From assembly GCA_001683735.1 (NCBI GenBank), contig LUGG01000031.1, positions 372,001 to 436,000 on the forward strand: a stretch of 64,000 nt of DNA, given 5' to 3'. How positions within the stretch are numbered: the first letter of the stretch is position 1; the number at the start of each line of letters is the position of its first letter. The position numbers and the translations under genes are program-made. This DNA is from Grifola frondosa. Its lineage: Eukaryota; Basidiomycota; Agaricomycetes; Polyporales; Grifolaceae. The notes under the pieces were generated by a model, which ran no database searches, was not told the origin of the DNA, and saw only the letters and a list, made by a program, of their open reading frames with translations. Of the stretch, positions 22,600-33,585 are shown piece after piece.

Positions 22600-23441
22600 C
22601 CGCACTCTCCTCAACTTCACTATCCTTGCCCCCTCATCTCTATCCACCTCGCTCACAGCGGCGGCCTTCTCTGCCCACCTCTTCGCCTTGCGTGCCTCTC
22701 GAGCATCCGCCTCCTTCTGTCGTTTGGTGTCCTGTTCAATGCGGAGCGCCGCGGCCATGTCTCAAAGGCTGATGGATCAGCCCGAGTCGTGATACCTATG
22801 GCAAAATGTTATGTAAGTAGATTGGAGTGTGAGTAAGAGAAATCTAACTGTGGACGTGTGCGGTTGACGGTTCGTGCTTGCGCTCGAAGACCGCATGGAC
22901 GTGTTCGGTTGATGGTTGACGCTTGCGCTCGCAGGCCGATGGCTCAGCGTGAGCCTTGATACCTATGGGAAAGTGTTACCTGAACGAAGCGGAGTGTGAG
23001 TCAGACGAAATCTTACCATGAGCACTATCAGTGGGAAGGTCGTCGGTACACTCGGACACGAGCCTATCGAAATATTGGGTGTCGGATGTCTGCGAGTCTA
23101 ACGCTCCGCCCTCCCAAAATGTCTGTGTATGTGCGGCGTAAGTATAATATATATATGAGAATGAGAACTTACCCCGAAATGCGGTCGGACGCCTTCAACT
23201 GAGCGCGCCGCGGGGTTGCATATTCGCGAACATCCTCGTCGGGTTGCCGCTGCCCGCGATAATCGCTGGGAGAGGATTCGCGAGTCTCCCAAAATTTGCG
23301 GATCTCTGCCTGCATTAAGCTGGCAGGTGAAAGCGGCATGAGGAGTATGAGCTTATGGAATATTGAAACACGGCGACGACGAGGGACTCCTGGCCCAAAC
23401 GCACAAGTCAGACGGCACGTGATGAAGCAGTTTTTGCTCAC
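22600..23441 (-). pseudogene. Decayed unknown gene with tandemly duplicated exon
   Basis: Proposed order from the right: an exon encoding MQAEIRKFWETRESSPSDYR ending at a GTAAGT donor near 23174; an exon near 23031-23120 (LDSQTSDTQYFDRLV); an exon near 22865-22975; a second, diverged copy of that exon near 22745-22800; and a helical Lys/Glu-rich tail (RIEQDTKRQKEADAREARKA) near 22650-22740. The ~54-nt intron upstream of the repeated exon is also duplicated (GTAAGATTTCGTC...CCCATAG and a degenerate version). The frames do not all join, so the gene looks inactive. No domain was recognised; the helical tail recalls transposon-associated proteins. Confidence 0.4.
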
Positions 23442-25811
23442 CGCTTCAAGGCCTTGTGTTCTTCATGCATTGCTGGGCATCCGTGTTCGTGTTCCCGAGT
23501 CCTGAGCTGTTTGCTCCACATCAGCACTGATGCATGATGTGTCATTGTGTTTGGGGATTCTGGACTTGCTATAAATGCCTGAGCTGTGTGCTCCGTGAGC
23601 TGTTAGCCACGTCGTTGTATCGGGGCATTTGACCAAAAGACTGACCTTGTTTTTTAGATCTCCAGCTTCACCTCTCAAGGTTCCCGAGCACTCACAAGCT
23701 TGGATGTCAAATATTCAAGGTGGGTCCTACTGTGTTGCTGGGCTGTGTTTGCAGTGACAGGGATGGGACTTAGAATGGGGTGAAGTGTTTGAAGGTAAGT
23801 TCAATATGATGTCGGAGTCGTATGAATGCTTGAATGTAACTGATGAACTTCACGCGTAATGTCAGGCACCGCTGGAATGAGTTACGATGCCAGGGACAGC
23901 CGCGCGGGCGGACAAGTTGTTATTCGAGACGCTTACAAGTCGCACTATTATTAGTATTAATATTGATGTAAATAAACCCCCTGGAGACTCTCGAATGTGA
24001 TTCGGGTTTGACATCTTATTGGACTGTATCTAAAAGGAACGGAAAGGAGGGATGTATGTATTCTACTACCTGTGGACAATGCAGCCCCAGCTGGGTATCC
24101 AGCTGGCTGCCATCTGTGCTGGATTCATTGTGATTTCATTCTCGTCCGCGACTGGGAGCCAGATATCGGCCAGATGGATCCACCTGGCAATCACATGGCC
24201 GATATATGGTCATGCCAGATCGAGCCCGGCTAGTCCCGGAACGGCGGTGTAGGTCTTGTCAGTTTCCGAGTTGTAAAGGCTGTCTAGTGCTGAGCTTTCA
24301 ATGCGTTGGCTTCCATCAATCTCGGTCACTGCGTCTGAGAACCTCTTGAAGTGCATAGACCTTGCAAATAATTTTGATGTCTAGTCGTCATGCACGCTGA
24401 GGGATTTCACGGCATTCGCAAGCAACCAGTCCACATTTCTTTCCGAAATAGACCTGTTTAGTCTTGGCTAATGCGTTGCGCACCCCACTCTTGTCAATCT
24501 CTGAACTTCATGCGCTGGATCCCATCGTCCGTGATATTCGTCATGTTCTGTACGACACAAATCGCGCCTGGTGTCATCGTGTGTTCGCTTGTCTTTTCTT
24601 TGACCATCGGTTGGCAGATCGCCGGTGTAGCATCCGAACATGAGCAAGTGACGGATTTTTAACGTCTTCGCTATGCCCGAGTACCGGAGAGGTGAGGATG
24701 CCTGAACAAGTATCTGACACTGTGTCCGGCCGATGTGTCGACGGGCTCATCCAGGACGTTCTCGCACAGGTACGCTGTCGGCGCTGTAATCAACGCTGGT
24801 TCTACAATGACTTACACTTACTTCTTTTGCACTCTCACGAATGCGATTCCGCGGATCTGTTCCCCTTCATTCGGGGGAAAGTCCAAGGATGACACGATTG
24901 GGGTGAACTCGGGTTTGCGGCATATCTAGGTTCAAGGTACCTCCAACCTTCCGGAATGTCATGTTTGCAACGGCGTCCTGCAAACCTGTCCTACTTATTG
25001 GGGGTACGTTTATCTCTATTAGTCTGTCCATGCAGCACATGAGCCGGTCTGTCAGGTTATCGCATCAATGATTTCCTTAGGACCGGGACGCGCGCTAGCA
25101 AATTACAATATCGCAATGCGTCAATTACAATCTTTTTTTCCTGCACTTCTGTAGTGCTAACCAATGTCCGTTTTACAGCCGATAGCCAACAGTGTCGACC
25201 GTTCTACATCGGACTCGACCACATGATCCTCACATCTTAATCAGTCCTTCCAGAAACGTATCAGACCTGCCAGTTGGCTGATATCGCGAAAGGGTGCATG
25301 CGCTTTTGCATAAGTGTTGTTCTAGGTATCGGGGAGGCACGACCGCATGTGTAGGCGGTGGACATTGTGTGGATAATGAGTGATGATATTGCATGCGGAA
25401 TTCGCGGCGCGTTGATCCCGTCATTCATATTTCTACGTCATCGTTGACCTTCGAAGCATTTAGAGTTCGAGAGGACCAGAAACCCAACGCCAAGTCTTGC
25501 AGAAGCGAACTCTTGTCTCTCACACGGAGACCAATGTCCAAAGATTAGCGCTCATTGTGAGTGATGTGACATACCGTATGTCGATCACATGAATTACAAC
25601 TAATTTTTGCAACCTGATAAGCCAGGAGGGTATTGTAGCCGCGGGGCCGCCCATACCGCGAAGGAAGCTGAAGCTGCATTTTCCATCAAGTCCCTTGTTC
25701 TTCTACAACCAAAGCGTGACTATCACCCAGGCCCCTGTATACGTGATAACCGCCGGTTGATCTGCATAAATTGAAACGACGGCAGGTACTCGTCCTGCAG
25801 CATCCTGCAAG
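23442..25811. other. Intergenic region with a diverged third copy of repeat R
   Basis: No gene could be supported. About 24262-24560 aligns loosely with repeat R: CAGTCGTCATGCACG-TGAGG near 24388, and a CTTGGCTAATGCGTTGC-to-GAACTTC block near 24460-24510 that matches the block at 28730-28765. The short frames at 24052-24252, 24471-24662 and 24692-24929 are attributed to chance. The last few hundred bases are the sedolisin promoter region. GCATAAATTG near 25765 may act as a TATA element. Confidence 0.45.
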
Positions 25812-28222
25812 ATGTTCCCGATTACTCGCCTCCTTGTCTTGTACAGCACTCTCCTAGCTGCTGCTCCATACGTGGTGGTTGCTTCTCCCGTTTCCAAGGC
25901 CTACCATGAATTCCGTCGTTCTGTCCCAACCGGGTGGACCCCCGCTCGCCGTGCGGAACCCGACATCGTTCTGCCTCTTCGTGTAGGCCTCGCGCAGTCT
26001 AACTTACACAATATCGAGACATATCTGCTCGACGTCTCTCACCCGGATTCGCCCAACTACGGCAATCACTGGACCGCTAGCCGAGTTGCCGAAACGTTCC
26101 GTCCTTCTGATGAGACTGTAGACATAGTACGATCATGGCTTGCCGACAGCGTCGACCCCCGGCGTATCTCGTTGAGCCGCGGTGGTGGCTGGCTTGAAGT
26201 GAACATGACTGTGGACGAGGTCGAACGTCTGCTGGGCACCGAATACTACGTCTACGAACATGGCGACAGCGGTGCTGAGCACGTTGCGTGCAAGGGCGGA
26301 TACGAACTGCCTGGGCACGTCTCGAACCACGTGGACTTCATCACGCCGACTCTCCAATTCGATGTCGGCCCGAGGTTGAAAAGATCCTCTAAGGTCCGGA
26401 GACGGGCTTCCATGGGCAGCAAGACGGGTTCTAAATCTTCGCCCTTGATCGGAAAGCCCGTGCAGGTAATTGCAGTCTAATGTTCGTCGTATATCTCTTC
26501 CTGCTGACGTTACGTCATAGAATGTCCAATCTGGCACCTTGAATTGTAACGAGCAACTAACGCTGGCCTGTCTTCGCATACTGTATGACTTCAACTACGT
26601 TCCTTTAGCCGCCAACAAAAACACAGTCGGCGTTGGTGAGTAGCTCGAATGGTCCCCGTAATCGACATGCATACTCAATATTACGGCATGCAGTTGAATA
26701 CAGTCCGGATCACTATATCGCGTCCGACATGGATTTATTTTTTGGTAACTTCTCCAAAAGCCAAGTTGGAGAGAGACCGACATTGGTTGCTATCGATGGT
26801 GGTAAGCTGTCTCATATTTTGTACGAAGAGATCATCAATACTTATCTCGTGAACAAGGCGTACTCTCCGAGTTTGGAGATTCATACGAATCGAATCTCGA
26901 TACTCAGTACATGATGGGCCTTGTTGGCCCAAAACAAAAAGTACAGCTGTTCCAGGTCGGAGATGCCATCGAAGATAGTAAGTGATATACATATTGCGGT
27001 TGCATGTCTTATGTTTGCTCGCAGGTGTCTCGTTCAATAACTTCCTCGATGCCATTGATGGGTCCTATTGTACCTTCGAAGGCGGAGATGACCCAGATAT
27101 AGACGCAGTCTACCCAGATCCATACGGCGGCTATCAGGGTACGGCATCATTCTGCGCATGACACTATCACTCAGCTAAGCATTACCATTATTTTAGGTAC
27201 AGAAAACTGTGGAACCGCCACGCCAGCCTTTGTGATCTCCACTTCCTACTCATACACCGAAGTGGAACTCCCACCCGCCTATATGCAACGGCAGTGTGCC
27301 GAGTATGCCAAGGTATGATTATCCTTGTCCAGTCGATATAAAAATAGTAATATGTCTGTCGTGCAGCTTGGCCTCATGGGTACGACTGTCTTGTACTCCT
27401 CCGGGGACTATGGTGTTGCCGGAAACGGTGATCTGTGTCTCGACTCCAACGGATATGAAGATTACTTTGGTACAATTTTCAACCCGACGTTCCCTGCGGG
27501 ATGCCCATACATCACGAGCGTTGGTGGCACACAAGTTGACCCAGGTGCCACAGTGAGTTACCGCGGTGATGTACTCTTTGCATTTCTGAACAGATCTTGT
27601 AGCCTACAGAGCCAGAGAGTGCGTGGATGGACTTGATCGACGAGGCCTACTCCAGCGGCGGGTTCTCCAACGTGTTTGCTATACCTGATTATCAGAAGAG
27701 CTCGGTGGAAAAGTATCTGCAAGAATACCCACCTCCATATGCCTCGGATGTCTGGAATTCATCTGGGTCAAGGGCATTCCCTGATTTATCGGCTAACGCG
27801 TACGTCTCTAGATTATGTTGATTAGGTCTTGCTGAAAGCGCTCTTGATCGTAGAAACAACTTTAGCGTTGCTGTCTTCGGTGAGATAGTGGCGGTGTCAG
27901 GCACTTCTGCGTCTTCACCAACCGTCGGAGCTATTCTCTCTGCAATTAACGATGGTCGACTAGCGATTGGAAAGAGGCCTATTGGTTTTATCAATCCTGT
28001 TGTAAGGTGTCTTCTCTATGTAGTAGTGCGACATCTAGTTCTGAACTCGCTCTACAGATATACTCACCCTTGTTCCGTGATGCTTTTAACGACATTACGA
28101 AGGGGTCTAACCCTGGATGTGGTACGGCAGGATTCAGCGCCGTTCCTGGATGGGATCCCGTTACTGGATTGGGTACGCCGAATTTCAGAAAACTGCTGGA
28201 GAAGTGGTTGGCCCTGCCGTGA
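25812..28222 (+). CDS. Secreted sedolisin-family (S53) tripeptidyl-peptidase-like protease
   Basis: Ten exons join without frame breaks to give 640 residues: 25812-26465, 26521-26635, 26694-26801, 26858-26977, 27025-27138, 27197-27312, 27367-27552, 27603-27799, 27854-28001, 28058-28222. A signal peptide ([20 protein letters not shown]) precedes a pro-kumamolisin prodomain (to ~200). The catalytic set is present: Glu303 and Asp307 (ESNLDTQY), the oxyanion Asp423 (SSGDYGV), and Ser555 in SGTSASSP. The calcium-site region ([20 protein letters not shown]) closes the protein. Sedolisins are acid-active serine-carboxyl peptidases. This one is probably secreted and self-processed for extracellular protein digestion. 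A truncated relative lies at 32.5-33.1 kb. Confidence 0.93.
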
Positions 28223-28501
28223 ATCAGAATATGGAAAGGGTGTCAAGTTTGATTTCTACGATGAGTTGGCGGCGTTTTTTGGGCTAGGTTTGGACAATCC
28301 AATATCCGTGACAACGGAACGTGGCCGTGACTATCACTATCGTGTCACGCGACTGTTCTTTTTCTCTAGCATCAGGACTTTGTGCAGCTGCTTGAATGTC
28401 TAATGTCTACAGTATCTTGATGGCCCTCTCGTTGCGTGAGCTGTAAACTCAGACGTAATAGCTTGACATCGGCAACGTTCAGCTATCGATCTCATCGGTT
28501 C

Positions 28502-28917
28502 GAGGGTTCTATCAGTCAATATTATCTCTAAAAGCTGTCCGGTAGCTTCCGCCATCAATCTGGGCTACTGCATTTGAGAGACTCTGAAACACGCGCAGGC
28601 CTTGATGAGAAGGGTCATGCAACTTTGCTGTCTCGGTCGTCATGCACGTTGAGGGGCTCTGTGGGATCCGCGAGATCTTAGCGAGCGGCCGGAATCTATA
28701 TGCCATTCTGACGCAGATGTGTCTAGCCTTGGCTTACTGCATAACCTACTGTTTCGAACTTCTGGCTTCTCGTGAGACTTTCGGATGATTGTCTCGGATG
28801 ACTCCTGTGAGTGCGGCCTTTTCGTGTTCTGATATAGATTAGCTGCAAGATGGCGCCAGCACTGAAAGCAGCGATAATGTAAACATCACGGTTGCGGAAG
28901 ACGTTTGAATATTCCGA
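28502..28917 (+). repeat. Repeat R, uninterrupted (empty-site) copy
   Basis: The ~415-bp sequence is contiguous here, whereas in the copy at 4714-10432 it is split at the point equivalent to ~28666. CpG sites are kept here and mostly lost in the split copy. Both strands have open stretches (minus 28512-28706 and 28723-28926), but no domain was recognised, so its origin is unknown. Confidence 0.88.
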
Positions 28918-29157
28918 GTTGCTCACCTCGACGGATCCTCGAAGGCTGAAACGACGTTACGCTTTCCTTTTGCAACGACTTTGTCTGTAGATCTTTATCG
29001 GCACGTTCTCATGTGTGCTATACAAATGGTGATGCATCTGATCCTGGCGTCAGGAAGCATGTTCACGAAGTTCTGAAGAAATACCACGGTATCTCTCCCA
29101 CAGCTTCCATTGTGCCCCCCACTCATCCATATCGTTCTAGTTTACTCGTTACAGAAC

Positions 29158-29969
29158 ATGTCTACGTATGAATCGCGCCTAGGCACAGCTAAATCTTGGG
29201 TCGATCCAGCGTCGTTACCCAAGTACGGTGATGCCTCTGAGGTGGCGGGCAATGCTCCCCAACATGTCAAGCAACTTACGATCAACACTCTCGGCGCGTA
29301 CGGAGTTGGCAACAAGGACTGTTTTGCACACACTGTCGGAAAACACATTAAGATCGTAGAGATCAATGTGGAACGAAAGGGGACGAAGCTCGAGGCGAGC
29401 ACGGTGTCGGAAGTTATTGTGTCAAAAGGCATGTGCTTCCCCAAAGATTCTATTCCTCTTAACATTGATCAATTGCGCGCGCAGACATGTTGAATGGCGC
29501 CGGCGTAATGCACGGTGGTTGCGTCTGTTACATCATCGACAAGTGCGTACTACAGTGCTTACCATGATTGCACAGCAATGCTGATTGTCATGTGCAGTTG
29601 CGCGTCCTTCCCTCTTATCGTCCTTGGTCTCATGCAAAACACAAACGGTGTTGGTGTAAGTCAAGCGTTGAACGTACTCTTTCATTCGCCGGCGTCTATG
29701 TGAGTCGTGATGCTGATCCCGATCGACGGCGCCCTTACCTTTTTTCTTGCCCAGCGACACTCGTCTCCGTATCACCAGTACTTCTGTTACCCTTGGCGGA
29801 AGAATCATGACTTCTCGGTGCGAAGTAAGTCCCGGCACTATAATTGTATATTCCAAATACACTACCCTTTTGACTCCTTCGTATTCCGCAGGTTACGGAT
29901 ATGTTCTCTGGACGAGCTATAGCCTCGGCCATGCTAAGTAAAATGCAGCCCGCTAGCGCTCGAATGTAA
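29158..29969 (+). CDS. Hotdog-fold acyl-CoA thioesterase (ACOT13/PaaI-like)
   Basis: Five exons give a 192-residue protein: 29158-29428, 29485-29542, 29598-29699, 29755-29824, 29892-29969. The hotdog signature GAGVMHGGCVCYIID is read across exon 2, followed by VSQALNVLFHSPAS and VTLGGRIMTSRCEV of the typical beta sheet. The first intron has a GC-AG boundary (AAAAG|GCATGT). Members of this family hydrolyse acyl-CoA thioesters, often in mitochondria or cytosol. The substrate cannot be told from sequence. The start at 29158 gives a normal length, although the frame is open upstream to 29110. Confidence 0.85.
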
Positions 29970-30529
29970 CAAACTGCAGGGTTCCGTCTATTAATGACCT
30001 ATGTCCAACCCAAGCCCCTTATACCCTTGAGGTTTATCGCAGGCTAATCACTATGCAAAGTGTAATAGTTCTCCTTTCCCTATTGCCAGTGCGCTTTCCG
30101 TGTTGCATCTCAGCGCAGCAAGGTACCGGAAGCTGCAAGTGATGCTTTATCACACACATCACTACGTGCCTCTTAGGCTATCGGAAGTAACTGTCCTCTC
30201 GGAATCCGCCCCTGGTCACCGACGCCACCGATCATCCTCTTCGGATCTAGTATATTCGGTTCGATTGCGGTTTGTCGACTATATAGGACTAACTCTTCTC
30301 GTACTGCCTCCATGATGGGAAGAGGCTTCGGTTCTGACATATCTCCGCTCATTGACAGACTCTTCGGTTAGGGGCGGACGAATGTAGGATGGTCTTGGAC
30401 TTTCGTTGCGTTTGGTAAACCGTATAAGAGGTTCAACGATGTCATTTAAACTGACCGTCTCAGCCCCTTCCGGTTGTCCCTCTACATTCTCTCTCTCAAG
30501 TCCACGCCAATTTTCAGCACGTGTACGAG
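29970..30529. other. Intergenic, no gene seen
   Basis: No domain or splicable frame was recognised between the thioesterase stop and the DUF6533 start. It presumably holds the thioesterase 3' end and the DUF6533 promoter. Confidence 0.5.
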
Positions 30530-32358
30530 ATGCCCCTCACAATCGACTGGAGGTATGACAATTGAGAAGCCCATTTCTTACTTTGCTAAGAATTACATTG
30601 ACTGGCCACCAAAATGCAGCGAATTCACGAAGAAGAAGCAAGAGAGCTGTGGAACTCCAGTCTCTTAGAAGTCTCGGCCGTGTGTACGTTTCGGGTCTCT
30701 TGTGCAATATCGCAGAGCTTATATTTGGTGATATCCCGACAGGCCTTCTCTTTTATGACTACTCTCTCACCTTGCCACGGAGATCCGTTATATCTGGAAG
30801 CGGAAATTCACTGGAGCCTCGGCTGTTTACCTCCTTATCCGCTATTGTGCACTCGTTAATCTCACTCTGACCCTCTTGGGCAACGTTCATATGTTCAATT
30901 TCAAAGATCCTGATTTTGTAAGTGATTCTATTAGTCATCATTTGTCCTGGCTCATGCGGATGTCTCGATCCTTGCCCTTCAGACGTACGCATAGGCCACA
31001 TGTATTGTGCAGAACACTCATATCCTCAATAATTTTCCTAGCTGTGCCCTGATATCCTTTATAAATCAAGGGTTCAATGGCCTAGAGTTGATCATTGTTG
31101 CAGGCAAATCTCATTCAGTATTCATACATTCACCATTTTGATTGTACTGCAGCTTTTGCAGCGACACGTATTTACGCCATCTGGATGTGCAATTGGTGGC
31201 TTTTCGCTGTCGTATTCCTTCTGGGAGTATTTGAGCCTGCATCAGACTTGGCAAGTGTCAATACCCGAAGTCATTCGGCTCTTCTTGATATTTGTTTGAT
31301 TCGTTCTGTAGTACTTCTCCGCACACGACACGTTCCTCTTCGCTCCTTGGCCACTTCCAACCTGCATTGGGTTTGTTGATGATAGTGTCACCGATCGTCT
31401 GTGAGGATATGCTGTTTTGCTGGTGCTCATCGCATTTGTCCCTAACAACGCCATACCCAGATTCTTCGGAAGTGCGTGAACTCAGTCATATTGATTCGCC
31501 CTCGATGATACTAGCCTTCCCAGTCCCGATTGCCACATCCGCGGTGAAAATCGCGTTTGAGTTATCTGTATTCATCCTTACCGTGGCCAAAACTATCGGA
31601 ATTCAACGAGAGACATGGAGCCTCGGAATAAGGACACCTTTGACGACCTTATTACTACGCGATGGTACGCTCTCACCAAACTACAGATGATTTTTGCTCA
31701 GAGTACTTATCCGTCTATATTTAGGGTCTATATACTTCCTGTCAGTGATAAACAACGCGTACGATTCGCTCAAAACTTGACAACTAGTTCGGGCAGGTTA
31801 TTATGTGCATTTGCCGTCGCCGACCTGATTACTAGACTGGTTAGTATTACCAGATATCTCGTCATGACCCGTCTAATTCGTACTTGTAAATATCATAGGT
31901 TCCATCAAATAATGTACGTCGCAAACCGGAGTATCGGCCGTAATGCTCATCACGCCATATATTCTAGTCGTTGGTCGGGATTTCCTCCGTGTTCACCCCG
32001 GCGTACGTTCCAGTCCCGGTGACCATCAAGGTTCCCTTCTTATGCTTGTTTTTTTTCCAGCGTCACACCCATTCTCATCACTCGCTTCATCCTCAATTTA
32101 CGCCAGGTCGGGCTCGCGGACATAAGTTCTGATCGCGAAGGCACCGTCACGGGCCTCCCGACGCTGCAATTTGCAGGAAGTCGACTTATCGGGAACCTGG
32201 GGTGCCAGTTGAGCCATGGCCCTTCAGCCCGTGACGACGACCTGGATATCTGGGATGATTCGGAGGGGCTGCCAACAGAGGAAACGTTAAATCCATCTCC
32301 GGATGAGGGTGGTAACAAAGCTCCTGGCGGTACGTATGTATGCTGGCCTCTTGCGTAG
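30530..32358 (+). pseudogene. DUF6533 membrane protein, probable frameshift
   Basis: The gene starts MPLTIDWR at 30530. The family core LLFYDYSLTL is followed by EIRYIWKRKFTGASAVYLL, but they lie in different frames separated at ~30778, as if one G of CGGGAG were lost. Later blocks fit the family: ALVNLTLTLLGNVHMF; AATRIYAIWMCNWWLFAVVF; FILTVAKTIGIQRETWSLGI with TPLTTLLLRDG; and the C-terminal TPILITRFILNLRQVGL with an acidic tail. Introns are ~45-65 nt; one at 31251-31311 has a GC-AG boundary. DUF6533 proteins are multi-pass membrane proteins of unknown role, expanded in agaricomycetes. Several exon joins (30900-31150, 31740-31980) are uncertain. The frame break may be a sequence error, in which case the gene is intact. 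Confidence 0.65.
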
Positions 32359-32539
32359 CTTTATTGATGCGCTTTGGTTATAGCGAACATTCTTACAAAA
32401 GGGGGGCGTGTGGGGGATGGTTACATTTGATGCATCGCCAACAGGAGTTTTCGAGAACTCAAAAGTCTAAATTGCCTGATTTGCATGTAGTCAAATCATT
32501 TTCTATTAGGAGGGATAATCCATCGATATTATGGCCGCC

Positions 32540-33120
32540 GTTGAGCAAGTCGTGCAAATGCTCAACAGCGTCGTCGATTTCTCGCGCAACTCCGGGAAAT
32601 TGATCGTGCCCAGTAACCGAATGCCATTCGGGCTTAGCACTGAACCCTGCTGTGCCACATCTGGGATCCGCTCCCGATGTCGTCGAAGACATCTCGGAAA
32701 GAGAGGAGCAAATCTGTACTGGCGTTGGGAAGTTGAACTTATAAGAATATCATAGCAAGAAGGAACTGTGCGCGACGATTTATGAAGCCAATAGAGTTCC
32801 TTCCGAGAGCGAGGCGAGCATCGTTGATCGCGGAGAGCACTGCAGCCACAGTTGACCATTGATGATCGCTTTATTGCTGTGTACCCAGGCACGTCAATCA
32901 CATTGCTACGAGAAAGCTAACACAGCATGAGGAACTAACGGTTTGCGGAGAGGTTGAGGAACACTCTCGATATGCCTATTGACTTCCAGATATCGGAATG
33001 GGGCGGAATACTGAGTCAAAACTTCAACGGTTCTTCTGGTAGTTGGGGATGGCGAAGGAGCCATTGCCTGGAATGTGCTCTGAGGTCGGAGAAAGCGTTC
33101 GAGTATAAAGCAAAACGTCA
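32540..33120 (-). pseudogene. Truncated sedolisin (S53) paralogue
   Basis: In the minus direction, pieces match the C-terminal third of the sedolisin at 25.8 kb, in order: GSFAIPNYQK (near 33070), SRVFLNLSANR (near 32960; [10 protein letters not shown] in the intact protein), AAVLSAINDARLALGRNSIGF (near 32800-32860, with the stretch split over frames), and [21 protein letters not shown] (near 32620-32680). Frames change between blocks. The catalytic SGTS motif and everything upstream of the YQK block were not found. It is a decayed fragment in inverted orientation, 4.3 kb from the intact gene. Confidence 0.72.
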
Positions 33121-33585
33121 AATCATTCAAGTACTATGTCCAGCCAGGCTTCAGTGGGTCAGCGATTCTCACAGGTATCGAGAAGATCCCGGGATGGTCG
33201 CAAGCTGAGGGGAGACATTTCGTTTAGATGTGAGTAACACTCAAAATCAAGGGTCGAAGGTCAAAGATTCAGGGAACGCTGAAGGAGAGTGAATCATACC
33301 TGAGTCATCGAAGTCAGCAATAACGGTATGAATGTCCAATATTAGCCTTACCATCGCTTCGTCGTAGTGACGCGGCTTCAGAAAACATAATAGGATCGAG
33401 AGCTGGCTGCACGATTCCAAGGAGTAGGTTGAAGAGACGTTTTGTACTACTGTATCCGCACGCATCTTCTATCTGATCCAAGCGGATATCTTGTCAGGCC
33501 GACATGCGTTTGTTTGGTACAGTCGTCATGAACCATCCAAATATGATATCAACAAATGACAAAGACATCAAACCAGAGCAATATA
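33121..33585. other. No gene recognised
   Basis: A minus-strand frame at 33247-33465 is open, but no family was recognised. It could be relic coding DNA connected with the sedolisin pseudogene. The AP-1 mu 3' end lies just to the right. Confidence 0.4.

Noticed and set aside
24052..24929. Short plus-strand ORFs with hydrophobic stretches
   Set aside because: Part lies in a diverged copy of repeat R. No family or intron structure.
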